DNA of 32,078 nt, from contig DASTYT010000128.1 of NCBI GenBank assembly GCA_035764725.1, forward strand, positions 1 through 32,078, given 5' to 3'. The notes beneath the pieces were generated by a model. It searched no databases. It was not told where the DNA came from and saw nothing but the letters and a program-made list of their open reading frames with translations. Position numbers and translations under genes: made by a program. This document shows positions 17,315 to 24,724 of the stretch, one piece after another; the stretch's first letter is position 1, and every line of letters begins with the position of its first letter. The stretch comes from Candidatus Methylomirabilota bacterium (GTDB lineage: Bacteria; Methylomirabilota; Methylomirabilia; Rokubacteriales; CSP1-6).

Positions 17315-18265
17315 ATGAGTGAGACATCCGAGACCCTGCTCCTCCTCTTGGTGGGGCTGCCCCCGAAGCCCTCGAGCCTCCGCGTGCGGGTCTGGCGGCG
17401 GCTGCGCTCCCTGGGCGCGGTGCCCCTCAAGCGCTCGGCCTATCTCTTGCCCGACACCCCCGAGCGCTACGAGGACTTCCAGTGGCTGGCGCAGGAGATC
17501 GAGCGCGAGGGCGGAGAGGCCACGCTGATCCGCGTCCAGCAGATCGAGAATCTCCGGGCCGACGCAGTGCGGCGCCTCTTCCACGAGCCGCGCGATCGCG
17601 ACTATCGCCAGCTCGCCGCGCGCTATCGCCGCGTCATTCAGCGGCTGGACAAGAAGAGCCGCGGCGCGGCGGTGCAGGACGAGCTGGCCCGGCTGGCCCG
17701 GGACCATCAGCGGCTCCGCGGGGTCGATTTCTTCGACGCCCCGGGCGGCGCGGAGGTGCGCCGCCTGGAGGAGGTCATTGCCATGCGTACACGGCGTCCG
17801 GAGGCGGCGGCCCGCGAGCCGCGCCCCACCATCGACCTTTCCACCGTGCGCGGCCGGAAGTGGGTCACGCGGCCCAGGCCACACATCGACCGCATCGCCT
17901 CCGCCTGGCTCATTCGCCGCTTCATCGATCCCCAGGCCGAGTTCGTCTTCGCGCCGCCGGCGGAGTTTCCCAAGGACGCGATTCCCTTCGACGCGCCCGG
18001 GGTGGAGCTCTCCCATGAGGGCGAGGACTGCACCTTCGAGACCCTGGTGAAGCGCGCCAAGCTGCGTGACCGCCGCCTCACACGCCTCGCCGAGCTGGTG
18101 CACGAGGCGGACTTGCGCGACGGCAAGTTCCCCCACGAGGAGGCCCGCGGCATCGACGTGTCGGTGCGGGCGCTCCTCGCCGCGTCCGCCGACGACCATC
18201 AGGTGCTCGCGCAGGGGATGGCGCTCTTCGAGGGCCTCTACGCCACGACGCCGCGGAAGAGCTGA
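17315..18265 (+). CDS. chrB: Chromate resistance regulator-like protein ChrB
   Basis: The 316-residue protein combines a ChrB N-terminal region (about 8-160) with the ChrB C-terminal domain (PF09828, about 180-310). The N-terminal region has LVGLPPKPSSLRVRVWRRLR and GAVPLKRSAYLLPD; the C-terminal domain has RKWVTRPRPHIDRIASAWLI and RFIDPQAEFVF. It also contains His234-x-Gly-x2-Cys239 (SHEGEDCTF), conserved with the second ChrB domain in this operon and a possible metal or oxyanion site. In Ochrobactrum, ChrB acts as a chromate-responsive regulator of the efflux gene. The N-terminal part resembles PaaX-type winged-helix regulators, which would fit binding the inverted repeat 9 bases upstream. 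Its stop codon overlaps the next start by one base, as first gene of a six-gene operon. Confidence 0.9.
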   Translation: MSETSETLLLLLVGLPPKPSSLRVRVWRRLRSLGAVPLKRSAYLLPDTPERYEDFQWLAQEIEREGGEATLIRVQQIENLRADAVRRLFHEPRDRDYRQLAARYRRVIQRLDKKSRGAAVQDELARLARDHQRLRGVDFFDAPGGAEVRRLEEVIAMRTRRPEAAAREPRPTIDLSTVRGRKWVTRPRPHIDRIASAWLIRRFIDPQAEFVFAPPAEFPKDAIPFDAPGVELSHEGEDCTFETLVKRAKLRDRRLTRLAELVHEADLRDGKFPHEEARGIDVSVRALLAASADDHQVLAQGMALFEGLYATTPRKS

Positions 18266-19245
18266 TGCTGATCCTCTCCCGGCGCGACGTGCTCGATCTC
18301 CTGACGCTGCCCGCCTGCATCGAGGCGGTGGAGGGGGCCTTCCGGCTCCACGCCGAGGGTCGTGCCCTCGGCCCAGGCGTGCTCGCCGTACATGCGGTGG
18401 GTGGAAGCTTCCACATCAAGGCGGCGGGACTGGCGGGCGAGCGCTGCTATTTCGCCGCCAAGACCAACGCCAACTTCCCCGAGAACCCGCGCCGCCACGG
18501 ACTCCCCGCTATTCGCGGCACGGTCGTGCTGGCGGATGCCGAGGACGGCGCGCCGCTGGCGGTGATGGACTCGGGCAGCATCACCGCCCTGCGCACGGGA
18601 GCGGCCACCGCGGTGGCAGCGCGATACCTGGCGCGGCCCGACGCGCGCACGGCGACGGTGGTGGGCTGCGGCGTGCAGGGGGAGATTCAGCTCGCCGCGT
18701 TGGCGGCCGTGCTGCCCCTCGAGCGCGCGTGGGTGCTCGACCTGGACCACGGGCGCGCGGAGGTCATGGCCGCGCGGGCGGGAGAGCGGCTGGGCCTTCA
18801 CGTGGAGGCCGCGAAGGACCTGGAGGCCGCCCTCCGTGCGAGCGACGTGGCGGCGACCTGCACGCCGTCACGCCGCGCCTTCGTCACATGCGCCATGGTG
18901 GCGCCCGGGACGTTCATCGCGGCGGTGGGCGCCGACAATCAGGGCAAGCAGGAGCTCGAGCCCGAGCTGGTTGTCAAAGCCACATTGGTGGTCGACGTCC
19001 TCGAGCAGTGCGCCGAGATCGGCGAGCTGCAGCACGCGCTCGCCGCCCGGCTCATGGCGCGCGATGCGGTGCACGCGGAGCTGGCGGACGTGGTGTCGGG
19101 GCGGCGTCCGGGCCGCACCCGCGAGGACGAGATCACGGTCTTCGACAGCTCGGGCACCGCCCTGGAAGACGTCGCTGCCGCCGTCGCCGTCTACGAGGCC
19201 GCGCGCGCCCAGGGACGGGGCACGGAGGTCGCGATCGATGAGTGA
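18265..19245 (+). CDS. Ornithine cyclodeaminase / mu-crystallin family NAD(P)-dependent enzyme
   Basis: The 326-residue protein has the family's order of blocks: Lys52 and Lys66 (HIKAAG, AAKTNANFP), the SGSITALRTGAATAVA segment (Arg110), the Rossmann loop GCGVQG (134-139) with acidic Asp159/Asp161 at the end of the second strand, and GADNQGKQEL with Asp224 and Lys228. The family (PF02423) includes ornithine cyclodeaminase, alanine dehydrogenase, ketimine reductases and opine-type synthases, so the substrate is not set. Asp at the second strand favours NAD over NADP. It is translationally coupled to chrB (TGATG) and overlaps the transporter gene by eight bases, so it is an integral member of the chr operon. 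This is unexpected, because no chromate-related role is known for the family. Confidence 0.88.
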   Translation: MLILSRRDVLDLLTLPACIEAVEGAFRLHAEGRALGPGVLAVHAVGGSFHIKAAGLAGERCYFAAKTNANFPENPRRHGLPAIRGTVVLADAEDGAPLAVMDSGSITALRTGAATAVAARYLARPDARTATVVGCGVQGEIQLAALAAVLPLERAWVLDLDHGRAEVMAARAGERLGLHVEAAKDLEAALRASDVAATCTPSRRAFVTCAMVAPGTFIAAVGADNQGKQELEPELVVKATLVVDVLEQCAEIGELQHALAARLMARDAVHAELADVVSGRRPGRTREDEITVFDSSGTALEDVAAAVAVYEAARAQGRGTEVAIDE

Positions 19246-20455
19246 GCATGCTCGCCAGCCCGCGGCCGCCGAGTCGGCGGCGTCCCCCTGGCGAGAGATC
19301 GTCACGAGCTTTTTCAAGGTCGGCTCGACCGCCTACGGCGGGCCGGCCATTCTCGGCATGTTGCAGGCAGAGTTCCAGGAAGCGCGGCAGTGGGTGACCA
19401 AGCCACGATTCCTCGAGGGCGTGGCGCTGGTGAACGTGCTGCCGGGCGCCACCATGGTGCAGCTCAGCATCTTCCTCGGCTATGTGCGCGCGGGGTGGCG
19501 GGGCGGGCTCCTCGCCGGTCTCTGCTTCTCTGTCCCTGGCTTCGTCGTGATGCTGGCCCTCGCGCTGGCCTACGCCACACTGGGCGTGCATCCGATGGTC
19601 CGCGGCGCCCTCTACGGTCTCGGGCCGGTGGTGCTGGGGGTCTTCGTCCTGGCGGTCTACCGCCTCGGGTCGTCGGTGTTGCGCGCGCTGCCGCACCGCT
19701 TGATCGCCATCGCCGCCGCGCTGGCTGCGCTGGCGAGCCCGCTGGGCACCGTGACGATTCTCCTCCTCGCCGGCGCCGTGGGGCTGTTCCTCTTCCATTC
19801 GCGCCGCCTCGGCGGCGTCGCGCTGCTCGCCCTCGCCGCCGCTCTCGTCGGCATCGCGCTCCTGCGGTGGAACGTGGCGGTGCTACCGGGCGCGCCGGGC
19901 GAGACGCCGGGGCTCGGCTCGCTGGTGGCGCTCTTCTCCACGATCGGCGCGTTCACGTTCGGGGGCGGGCTCTCCATGATCGCATTGATGGAGGAGCAGG
20001 TGGTACGGCGCCTCCACTGGCTCTCGCCCGAGGAGTTCATCGCCGGCCTGGCGCTGGGCCAGCTCACGCCGGGACCCATTCTGATGGTGGCGGCCTACGT
20101 GGGCTACAAGCTTCACGGCGCCGTCGGCGCCCTCGCCGGAGCGCTCGCGATGTTCCTCCCCTCGTTCGTGGTGACCCTCGCCGTGCTGCCGCTCTTCGAT
20201 CGGATGCGGAGCCTCGCCTGGGCGAGGGCGGTGATCCAGGGCGTGGTGCCGGCCGTCATCGGCGTGATGGCGATCGCCATCCTGCGCATGTGGCGCTCGG
20301 CGGCGCCGGATCCGCTGGCGACGCTGGTGCTGGTGGCCACGGTGGCGGTGCTGCACCTCTCGCGCGTGACACCCATGAAGGCGATGCTGGGCGGGGCCGC
20401 GGTGGGCGTGCTCCGGAGCCGGCTGGTGGCGCTCGGCGCATGGGCTCGGCCATGA
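19238..20455 (+). CDS. chrA: Chromate transporter ChrA (two CHR domains), first copy
   Basis: The 405-residue membrane protein has two CHR domains (PF02417), the full-length arrangement. The first domain shows FKVGSTAYGGPAILGM (26-41) and PGATMVQLSIFLGY (69-82). The second shows TIGAFTFGGGLSMIALMEEQ (235-254) and LTPGPILMVAAYVGY (276-290). Proteins of this family export chromate driven by the proton gradient; some members may move other oxyanions. The start ATG 19238 is inside the end of the previous gene, eight bases overlapping, and the next gene starts on the last four bases, so translation is coupled on both sides. The first domain has PGAT where the second has the more usual PGP, as expected for domains that diverged. 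Confidence 0.93.
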   Translation: MSEHARQPAAAESAASPWREIVTSFFKVGSTAYGGPAILGMLQAEFQEARQWVTKPRFLEGVALVNVLPGATMVQLSIFLGYVRAGWRGGLLAGLCFSVPGFVVMLALALAYATLGVHPMVRGALYGLGPVVLGVFVLAVYRLGSSVLRALPHRLIAIAAALAALASPLGTVTILLLAGAVGLFLFHSRRLGGVALLALAAALVGIALLRWNVAVLPGAPGETPGLGSLVALFSTIGAFTFGGGLSMIALMEEQVVRRLHWLSPEEFIAGLALGQLTPGPILMVAAYVGYKLHGAVGALAGALAMFLPSFVVTLAVLPLFDRMRSLAWARAVIQGVVPAVIGVMAIAILRMWRSAAPDPLATLVLVATVAVLHLSRVTPMKAMLGGAAVGVLRSRLVALGAWARP

Positions 20456-21591
20456 CGCAGATGCCGCCGGTCGCCTCCGTGACGCGTCCCAGCACCGCCG
20501 CGCTGCTCAAGTACTTCCTCTACCTCGGCAGCCTGGGCTTCGGCGGGCCCGTCGCCCTCGTGGGCTACATGCAGCGTGATCTCGTGGAGCAGCGCGGCTG
20601 GTTCACGAAGGAGGAATACATGAAGTCGCTGGCGCTGGCCCAGCTGGCGCCGGGTCCGCTGGCCGCGCAGCTCGCCATCTGCCTGGGCTACGTGCACTCG
20701 CGCGTGGCCGGCGCCACCCTCGTTTCGGCGGCGTTCATCCTGCCGTCGTTCATCATGACCCTCGCCATCAGCTGGCTCTATGTGCGCTTCGGCGGGCTGC
20801 CGTGGATGCAGGCGGCCTTCTACGGCGTGGGCGCCGCGGTGATCGGCATCATCGTGCTCGCCGCGTACAAGCTCGCCAAGCTCACGATCGCGAAGGATCG
20901 GGTGCAGTGGGTGATCTTCGCGGTGCTGGCGGTCGTCACCGCGTGGACCGAGTCCGAGATCCTCTGGCTGTTCTTGCTCGCTGGGGTGGTCGCCATGGTG
21001 GCGCAGGCGCCGCCGGCCTGGCTCAAGCGTCGCGTGCCCGCGTGCCTGGCGGTGGCCGCCACGCCGGAGGTGCTCGCACAGATCCTCGTGTACTTCGCCA
21101 AGGCGGGCGCCTTCGTCTTCGGCAGCGGCCTGGCCATCGTGCCGTTCCTCTACGCCGGCGTGGTGCAGCAGTACCACTGGCTCAACGATCAGCAGTTCAT
21201 CGACGCGGTGGCGGTGGCCATGCTCACGCCCGGCCCCATCGTCATCACGGTGGCCTTCATCGGCTACCTGGTGGCGAGCTTCCCCGGCGCCGTGGCCGCG
21301 GCGGTGGGCGTGTTCCTGCCCGTGTATCTCTTCGTCGTGATCCCGTATCCCTATTTCGATCGCATCAGCGCGAACCCGAAGGTGAAGGCCTTCGTGGCCG
21401 GCGTGACCGCGGCGGCCTCGGGGACCATCGCGGGGGCCTGCTTCGTCCTCGCCCGGCGCGCGATTATCGACGTGCCGACCGTGCTGATCGCGCTCGCCGT
21501 GCTCGGCATTACCTGGCGGTTCAAGGTACCCGAACCCCTGCTCATCGCCGCCGGCGCGGTGGTGGGGGTCGTCATCATCTCACTCAGATAA
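20452..21591 (+). CDS. chrA: Chromate transporter ChrA (two CHR domains), second copy
   Basis: The 379-residue membrane protein is a second complete two-domain CHR transporter. The first domain has LGSLGFGGPVALVGYM (25-40) and LAPGPLAAQLAICLGY (65-80). The second has KAGAFVFGSGLAIVPFL (217-233) and LTPGPIVITVAFIGY (258-272). It is clearly diverged from the copy just before it, both in the first motif (FGGP versus YGGP) and in the loops, so it is not a recent tandem duplicate. The start at 20452 uses an ATGA overlap with the previous stop codon; ATG 20440 is an in-frame alternative. Two different transporters made in equal amounts could have different substrates or work as a pair; neither is shown here. 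Confidence 0.92.
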   Translation: MTQMPPVASVTRPSTAALLKYFLYLGSLGFGGPVALVGYMQRDLVEQRGWFTKEEYMKSLALAQLAPGPLAAQLAICLGYVHSRVAGATLVSAAFILPSFIMTLAISWLYVRFGGLPWMQAAFYGVGAAVIGIIVLAAYKLAKLTIAKDRVQWVIFAVLAVVTAWTESEILWLFLLAGVVAMVAQAPPAWLKRRVPACLAVAATPEVLAQILVYFAKAGAFVFGSGLAIVPFLYAGVVQQYHWLNDQQFIDAVAVAMLTPGPIVITVAFIGYLVASFPGAVAAAVGVFLPVYLFVVIPYPYFDRISANPKVKAFVAGVTAAASGTIAGACFVLARRAIIDVPTVLIALAVLGITWRFKVPEPLLIAAGAVVGVVIISLR

Positions 21592-21615
21592 CCGACCGAA
21601 CCTGGAGGACGTGCC

Positions 21616-22437
21616 ATGAAGTGGATCACTCGCGAGCGTGCCCGTGTCGACCGGATCGCGTGCCCCTGGCTCATCAGCCGCTTCGTCGATCCCAAGCCCG
21701 AGTTCCTGTTCGTGCCCGCCGCGCAGGTACGGGAGGCGGCGGCCCGCGAAGGCGCCATCCCCTATGACATTCCCAACGTGGAGCTGGGCCATCACGGCGC
21801 CCACTGCTCGTTCGACGCCTTCCTCGAGCATTACGAGCTGGCGGACCCCGGGCTCGCCGCCCTGGCGCTGATCGTCCGCGGCGCCGACACCGACGACCGG
21901 CGGCTCACGCCGGAATCCGCCGGGCTCTACGCGGCGGCTACGGGCTTCCAAGCGACGAGCCGCGACGACTTCGACAACATGGCGCGGCAGTTCCCCATGT
22001 ACGACGCCCTCTACGCCTATTGCCGAGCCGAGGCGCGCACGGCGGCGCCGCCCCGCGTGCTCTTCGTATGCCTGCACGGCGCGGCGAAGAGCGTGGTGGC
22101 CGCCGCGCATTTCCGCCGCCTTGCCGCCGCGCGCGGCCTCTCGATGGACGCGGTCGCCGCAGGCACCGAGCCGGATGCCGAGCTGGCCGGCGCCGCGGTG
22201 AAGGGGCTGGCCGCCGAGGGGCTGCGTCCCGGGTTGAGCCGGCCCCGGCCCGTGACCGTGCACGACCTGGAGACGGCCAGCCGCGTCGTGAGCTTCGGCT
22301 GCGAGCTGACGCCGACGCACGGCCAGGCGGTCGAGCAGTGGGAAGTGCCCGCGGTCGGCGAGGGCTACGCGGCCGCGCGGGACCGCATCGTGGCCAATGT
22401 GGAAAAGCTGGTCGCGGACCTCGCGGCCCGGCGCTAG
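21616..22437 (+). CDS. ChrB domain fused to an LMW-phosphatase/ArsC-like domain
   Basis: The 273-residue protein starts directly with a ChrB C-terminal domain (about 1-138; MKWITRERARVDRIACPWLI, FVDPKPEFLF, His59-x-Gly61-x2-Cys64). It lacks the ChrB N-terminal regulatory region. From about 147 it becomes a low-molecular-weight phosphatase-like domain with loop VCLHGAAKSV. The nucleophile Cys152 is followed by five residues and Lys158-Ser159, where catalytic LMW phosphatases and arsenate reductases have Arg. The AGTEPDAEL strand and VVSFGCEL (Cys229) follow. The usual Asp-Pro general acid near the end is replaced by WEVPAVGEG. It may be a thiol redox or oxyanion-binding module rather than a phosphatase. 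A GGAGG site lies seven bases before the ATG, 24 bases after chrA. Confidence 0.87.
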   Translation: MKWITRERARVDRIACPWLISRFVDPKPEFLFVPAAQVREAAAREGAIPYDIPNVELGHHGAHCSFDAFLEHYELADPGLAALALIVRGADTDDRRLTPESAGLYAAATGFQATSRDDFDNMARQFPMYDALYAYCRAEARTAAPPRVLFVCLHGAAKSVVAAAHFRRLAAARGLSMDAVAAGTEPDAELAGAAVKGLAAEGLRPGLSRPRPVTVHDLETASRVVSFGCELTPTHGQAVEQWEVPAVGEGYAAARDRIVANVEKLVADLAARR

Positions 22438-22439
22438 CC

Positions 22440-23366
22440 ATGCCGCTGCGTCATCTGGGCTTCATCGACCTTCCGCCCCACCTCGGGGCGGGCGGCTTCG
22501 ACCATGCGGCGGTGCTCGAGCGGAGCGGCCGCGTCTACGTGGCCCATACCGCCAACGACGCGGTGGACGTGCTCGACGTCGCCGCGGGGAAGCACGTGGC
22601 CTCGGTGGGGGGGCTGCCCGCGGTGGCGGGCGCCCTCGCCGTGGCCGCGCCCGAGCTCATCGTCACGTCGAATCGCGGGGAGAACACCGTGGGACTCTTC
22701 ACGCCGGACGCCGGGCCCGCCGTGGTCAAGATCGGCGTGGGCGTGCGGCCCAACGGCCTCGCGCTGGATCCGGGACGGGGCCGGGTGCTCGCCGCCCACG
22801 TGGGTGATCCGGCCATCCCGGGCTCCTGCACGGTGTCGCTCCTCGATCTCGCCACGCGGCAACGGCTCGCGGATGTCGCGGTGGCCGGGCGCACGCGGTG
22901 GACGGTTCACGACCCGGTGACCGACGCGTTCTTCGTGAACATCATGGAGCCGCCGCAGATCGCCGTGCTGGAGGCCGGCGATCCCTTCGAGGTGCGGCGC
23001 GTGATTCCGATTCCGCATGCCGGGCCGCACGGGCTCGATATCGACGTCGTCCGGCGGCGGCTCTACTGCGCCTGTGACGCCGGCGTCTTCCTCGAGATCG
23101 ACGCGGACCGGGGCGAGATCCTGGCCGCGGAGAGGATTGCCGGCGTGCCGGACGTCGTGTTCCTCAACCCCCGCCGTGGGCGGGTCTACGTCGCGATCGG
23201 GGATCCCGGCGTCATCGAGGTGTTCGACACCACGCGGTTTTCACGCGTGGAGACGGTGCGGACCGAGCCCGGTGCGCACACGATCTCGTTCGACGGCGCG
23301 CGCCATCTCGTCTGCGCCTTCCTCCCCGCCACGCATCGCGCCGCCGTGTACGAGGACGTCGCCTGA
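22440..23366 (+). CDS. YncE-like beta-propeller protein
   Basis: The 308-residue protein is made of repeated blades of the form GRVYVAHTANDAVDVLD, GRVLAAHVGDP, RRRLYCACDAGVFLEID and GRVYVAIGDPGVIEVFD, typical of YncE/YVTN or NHL-type propellers. There are about six to seven blades. No signal peptide is present; the start ATG follows the preceding stop codon by two bases, so it is the last gene of the chr operon and probably cytosolic, unlike most YncE proteins, which are exported. Such propellers bind partners or ligands, and some act as lactonase-like enzymes; the role here is unknown. Conserved His residues (HAGPHGLDID) might bind metal. Confidence 0.82.
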   Translation: MPLRHLGFIDLPPHLGAGGFDHAAVLERSGRVYVAHTANDAVDVLDVAAGKHVASVGGLPAVAGALAVAAPELIVTSNRGENTVGLFTPDAGPAVVKIGVGVRPNGLALDPGRGRVLAAHVGDPAIPGSCTVSLLDLATRQRLADVAVAGRTRWTVHDPVTDAFFVNIMEPPQIAVLEAGDPFEVRRVIPIPHAGPHGLDIDVVRRRLYCACDAGVFLEIDADRGEILAAERIAGVPDVVFLNPRRGRVYVAIGDPGVIEVFDTTRFSRVETVRTEPGAHTISFDGARHLVCAFLPATHRAAVYEDVA

Positions 23367-23475
23367 AGGGCGCAGATTACATCTTCGTCGCGATCGCTCA
23401 CGGAGAACCGACCGCCCGGCGTCGAGCATCGCAAGGGGCAGAAGCACCGCCCCACTGGGCCTGGGAGGTTTCGAA

Positions 23476-23910
23476 ATGAAACACCGTGAGATCGTGGCCG
23501 CCTTTGCGTCCTTCGCACTCATCGCCGTCGCCGCCGGCTGCTCGACCACGAGCACTGCGGTGAAATCGGACACGCCCACCGCCACCTCCGGCGTCATCGA
23601 GCAGCGTCCGAGCGAGCTGGCCGGCGTCTGGCGCGGCGAATTCTATCAGGTCGGCGGAGATGCGCAGCTCGAGGGTCAGGTGACGCTCGAGGTCAAGGAT
23701 GACGGTACGTATCAGATGACCGCGAAGCGCTGGGGCGCGGGGAACATCGTCGAGTCAGGCGTGATCGAGACGAGGGGAAACACCGTGACCCTCAAGAGCT
23801 CGGCGGGCGCTTCGACGCCGCTGCAACGCTCGGGCGAGAAGATGTACGGGATGACGCTCCACACGTCGGGGCGTCCCATCAAGATCATGGTGGAGCGCGT
23901 GAAGAGCTGA
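23476..23910 (+). CDS. Small putative lipoprotein of unknown function
   Basis: The 144-residue protein has a lipoprotein signal peptide with lipobox AVAAGC, giving lipidated Cys22, then a Ser/Thr-rich linker. The remaining 95 residues look like a small beta-barrel: LAGVWRGEFYQVG, QVTLEVKDDGTYQM, GVIETRGNTVTLKS and YGMTLHTSGRPIKIMVERV. This resembles small lipocalin-like secreted domains. A GGGAGG ribosome site lies seven bases before the ATG. It is separated from the chr operon by 109 bases, so it may be transcribed on its own. No specific family was recognised. Confidence 0.8.
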   Translation: MKHREIVAAFASFALIAVAAGCSTTSTAVKSDTPTATSGVIEQRPSELAGVWRGEFYQVGGDAQLEGQVTLEVKDDGTYQMTAKRWGAGNIVESGVIETRGNTVTLKSSAGASTPLQRSGEKMYGMTLHTSGRPIKIMVERVKS

Positions 23911-23942
23911 CGCGAGCGGCCGCGGCGTCGGCGGGGCGCGCG

Positions 23943-24722
23943 CTAGCGCCCGGTGAAGCGCGGAAGCCGCCCTTCGCGGTGCGCGGCCATGCCCTCGTCG
24001 ACGTCGCGGCTCCACTCGAGCTGATGCCGGAGCCGGTCGGAGAGCATGCGCGCGGCGGCGAAGCCCTCGGCGCGGCGGACGCTCACGATGCGCTTGGCGC
24101 CGCGGATCGCGATGGGCCCGCTCGCGCCGATGTGCGCGGCCAGCGCGTGCGCTTCCGCGCTCAGGCGATCGGCAGGATGGACGGCGAGGACCAGCCCGAG
24201 GCGTAGCATTTCGGCCGCGTCGATCTCGCGGCCCGTGCAGATCAGCTCGAGAGCGCGGGCGCGGCCCACGATGTCGGGCAGGCGCACGGGGCCGCCCGCG
24301 CCGGGGAAGCCGCCCCACAGGGCCTCGGGCAGCCGGAAGGTCGCGTGCGCGGCGGCGAGCCGGATGTCGCAGGCGAGGGAGAGCTCCGCGGCGCCCGCGC
24401 GGGCGGCGCCGTTGTACGCGGCGATGACGATCTGCGGAAGCGCCTCCAGCGCATCGTAGAGCCGGTTGGCGATGCGGACGAGGTCGAGGATCTGCTCCTT
24501 GGTGTAGGCGGCCCGCACCATCGGGTTGAGAATGCCCATGGAGAAGAACTCGGCGCCGCTGCCCGTCACCACCACCGCCTGGGCGTCCTCGTCGGCGCCG
24601 AGCTCGTCGACGATGCTCTCCATGGCGAGCAGCACGTCGCGGGTGAGACGGTTCTGATCCTCGGGCCCGTCCAGGGTGAGGGTGACGACGCGCTCGGCCC
24701 GCTCCACGTGCAGCGTGGTCAC
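23943..24722 (-). CDS. Enoyl-CoA hydratase/isomerase family protein
   Basis: From GTG 24722 this 259-residue protein has the crotonase fold: an oxyanion-hole segment around GAEFFSMG (57-63), NGAARAGAAELSLACDIR (104-121) with Glu113, and LPEALWGGFPGAGG (131-144) with Glu133. Those two Glu positions correspond to the catalytic pair of enoyl-CoA hydratase (Glu144/Glu164 in the rat enzyme), so hydratase chemistry is possible. The usual NGxAxGGG stretch is altered to NGAARAGAA, which may affect the oxyanion hole or merely mark a divergent subgroup. The start lies two bases after the stop codon of the OmpA-like gene, so it is the last gene of that operon, an odd partner for envelope proteins. The substrate is unknown. 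Confidence 0.87.
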   Translation of the reverse strand: MTTLHVERAERVVTLTLDGPEDQNRLTRDVLLAMESIVDELGADEDAQAVVVTGSGAEFFSMGILNPMVRAAYTKEQILDLVRIANRLYDALEALPQIVIAAYNGAARAGAAELSLACDIRLAAAHATFRLPEALWGGFPGAGGPVRLPDIVGRARALELICTGREIDAAEMLRLGLVLAVHPADRLSAEAHALAAHIGASGPIAIRGAKRIVSVRRAEGFAAARMLSDRLRHQLEWSRDVDEGMAAHREGRLPRFTGR

Positions 24723-24724
24723 GC

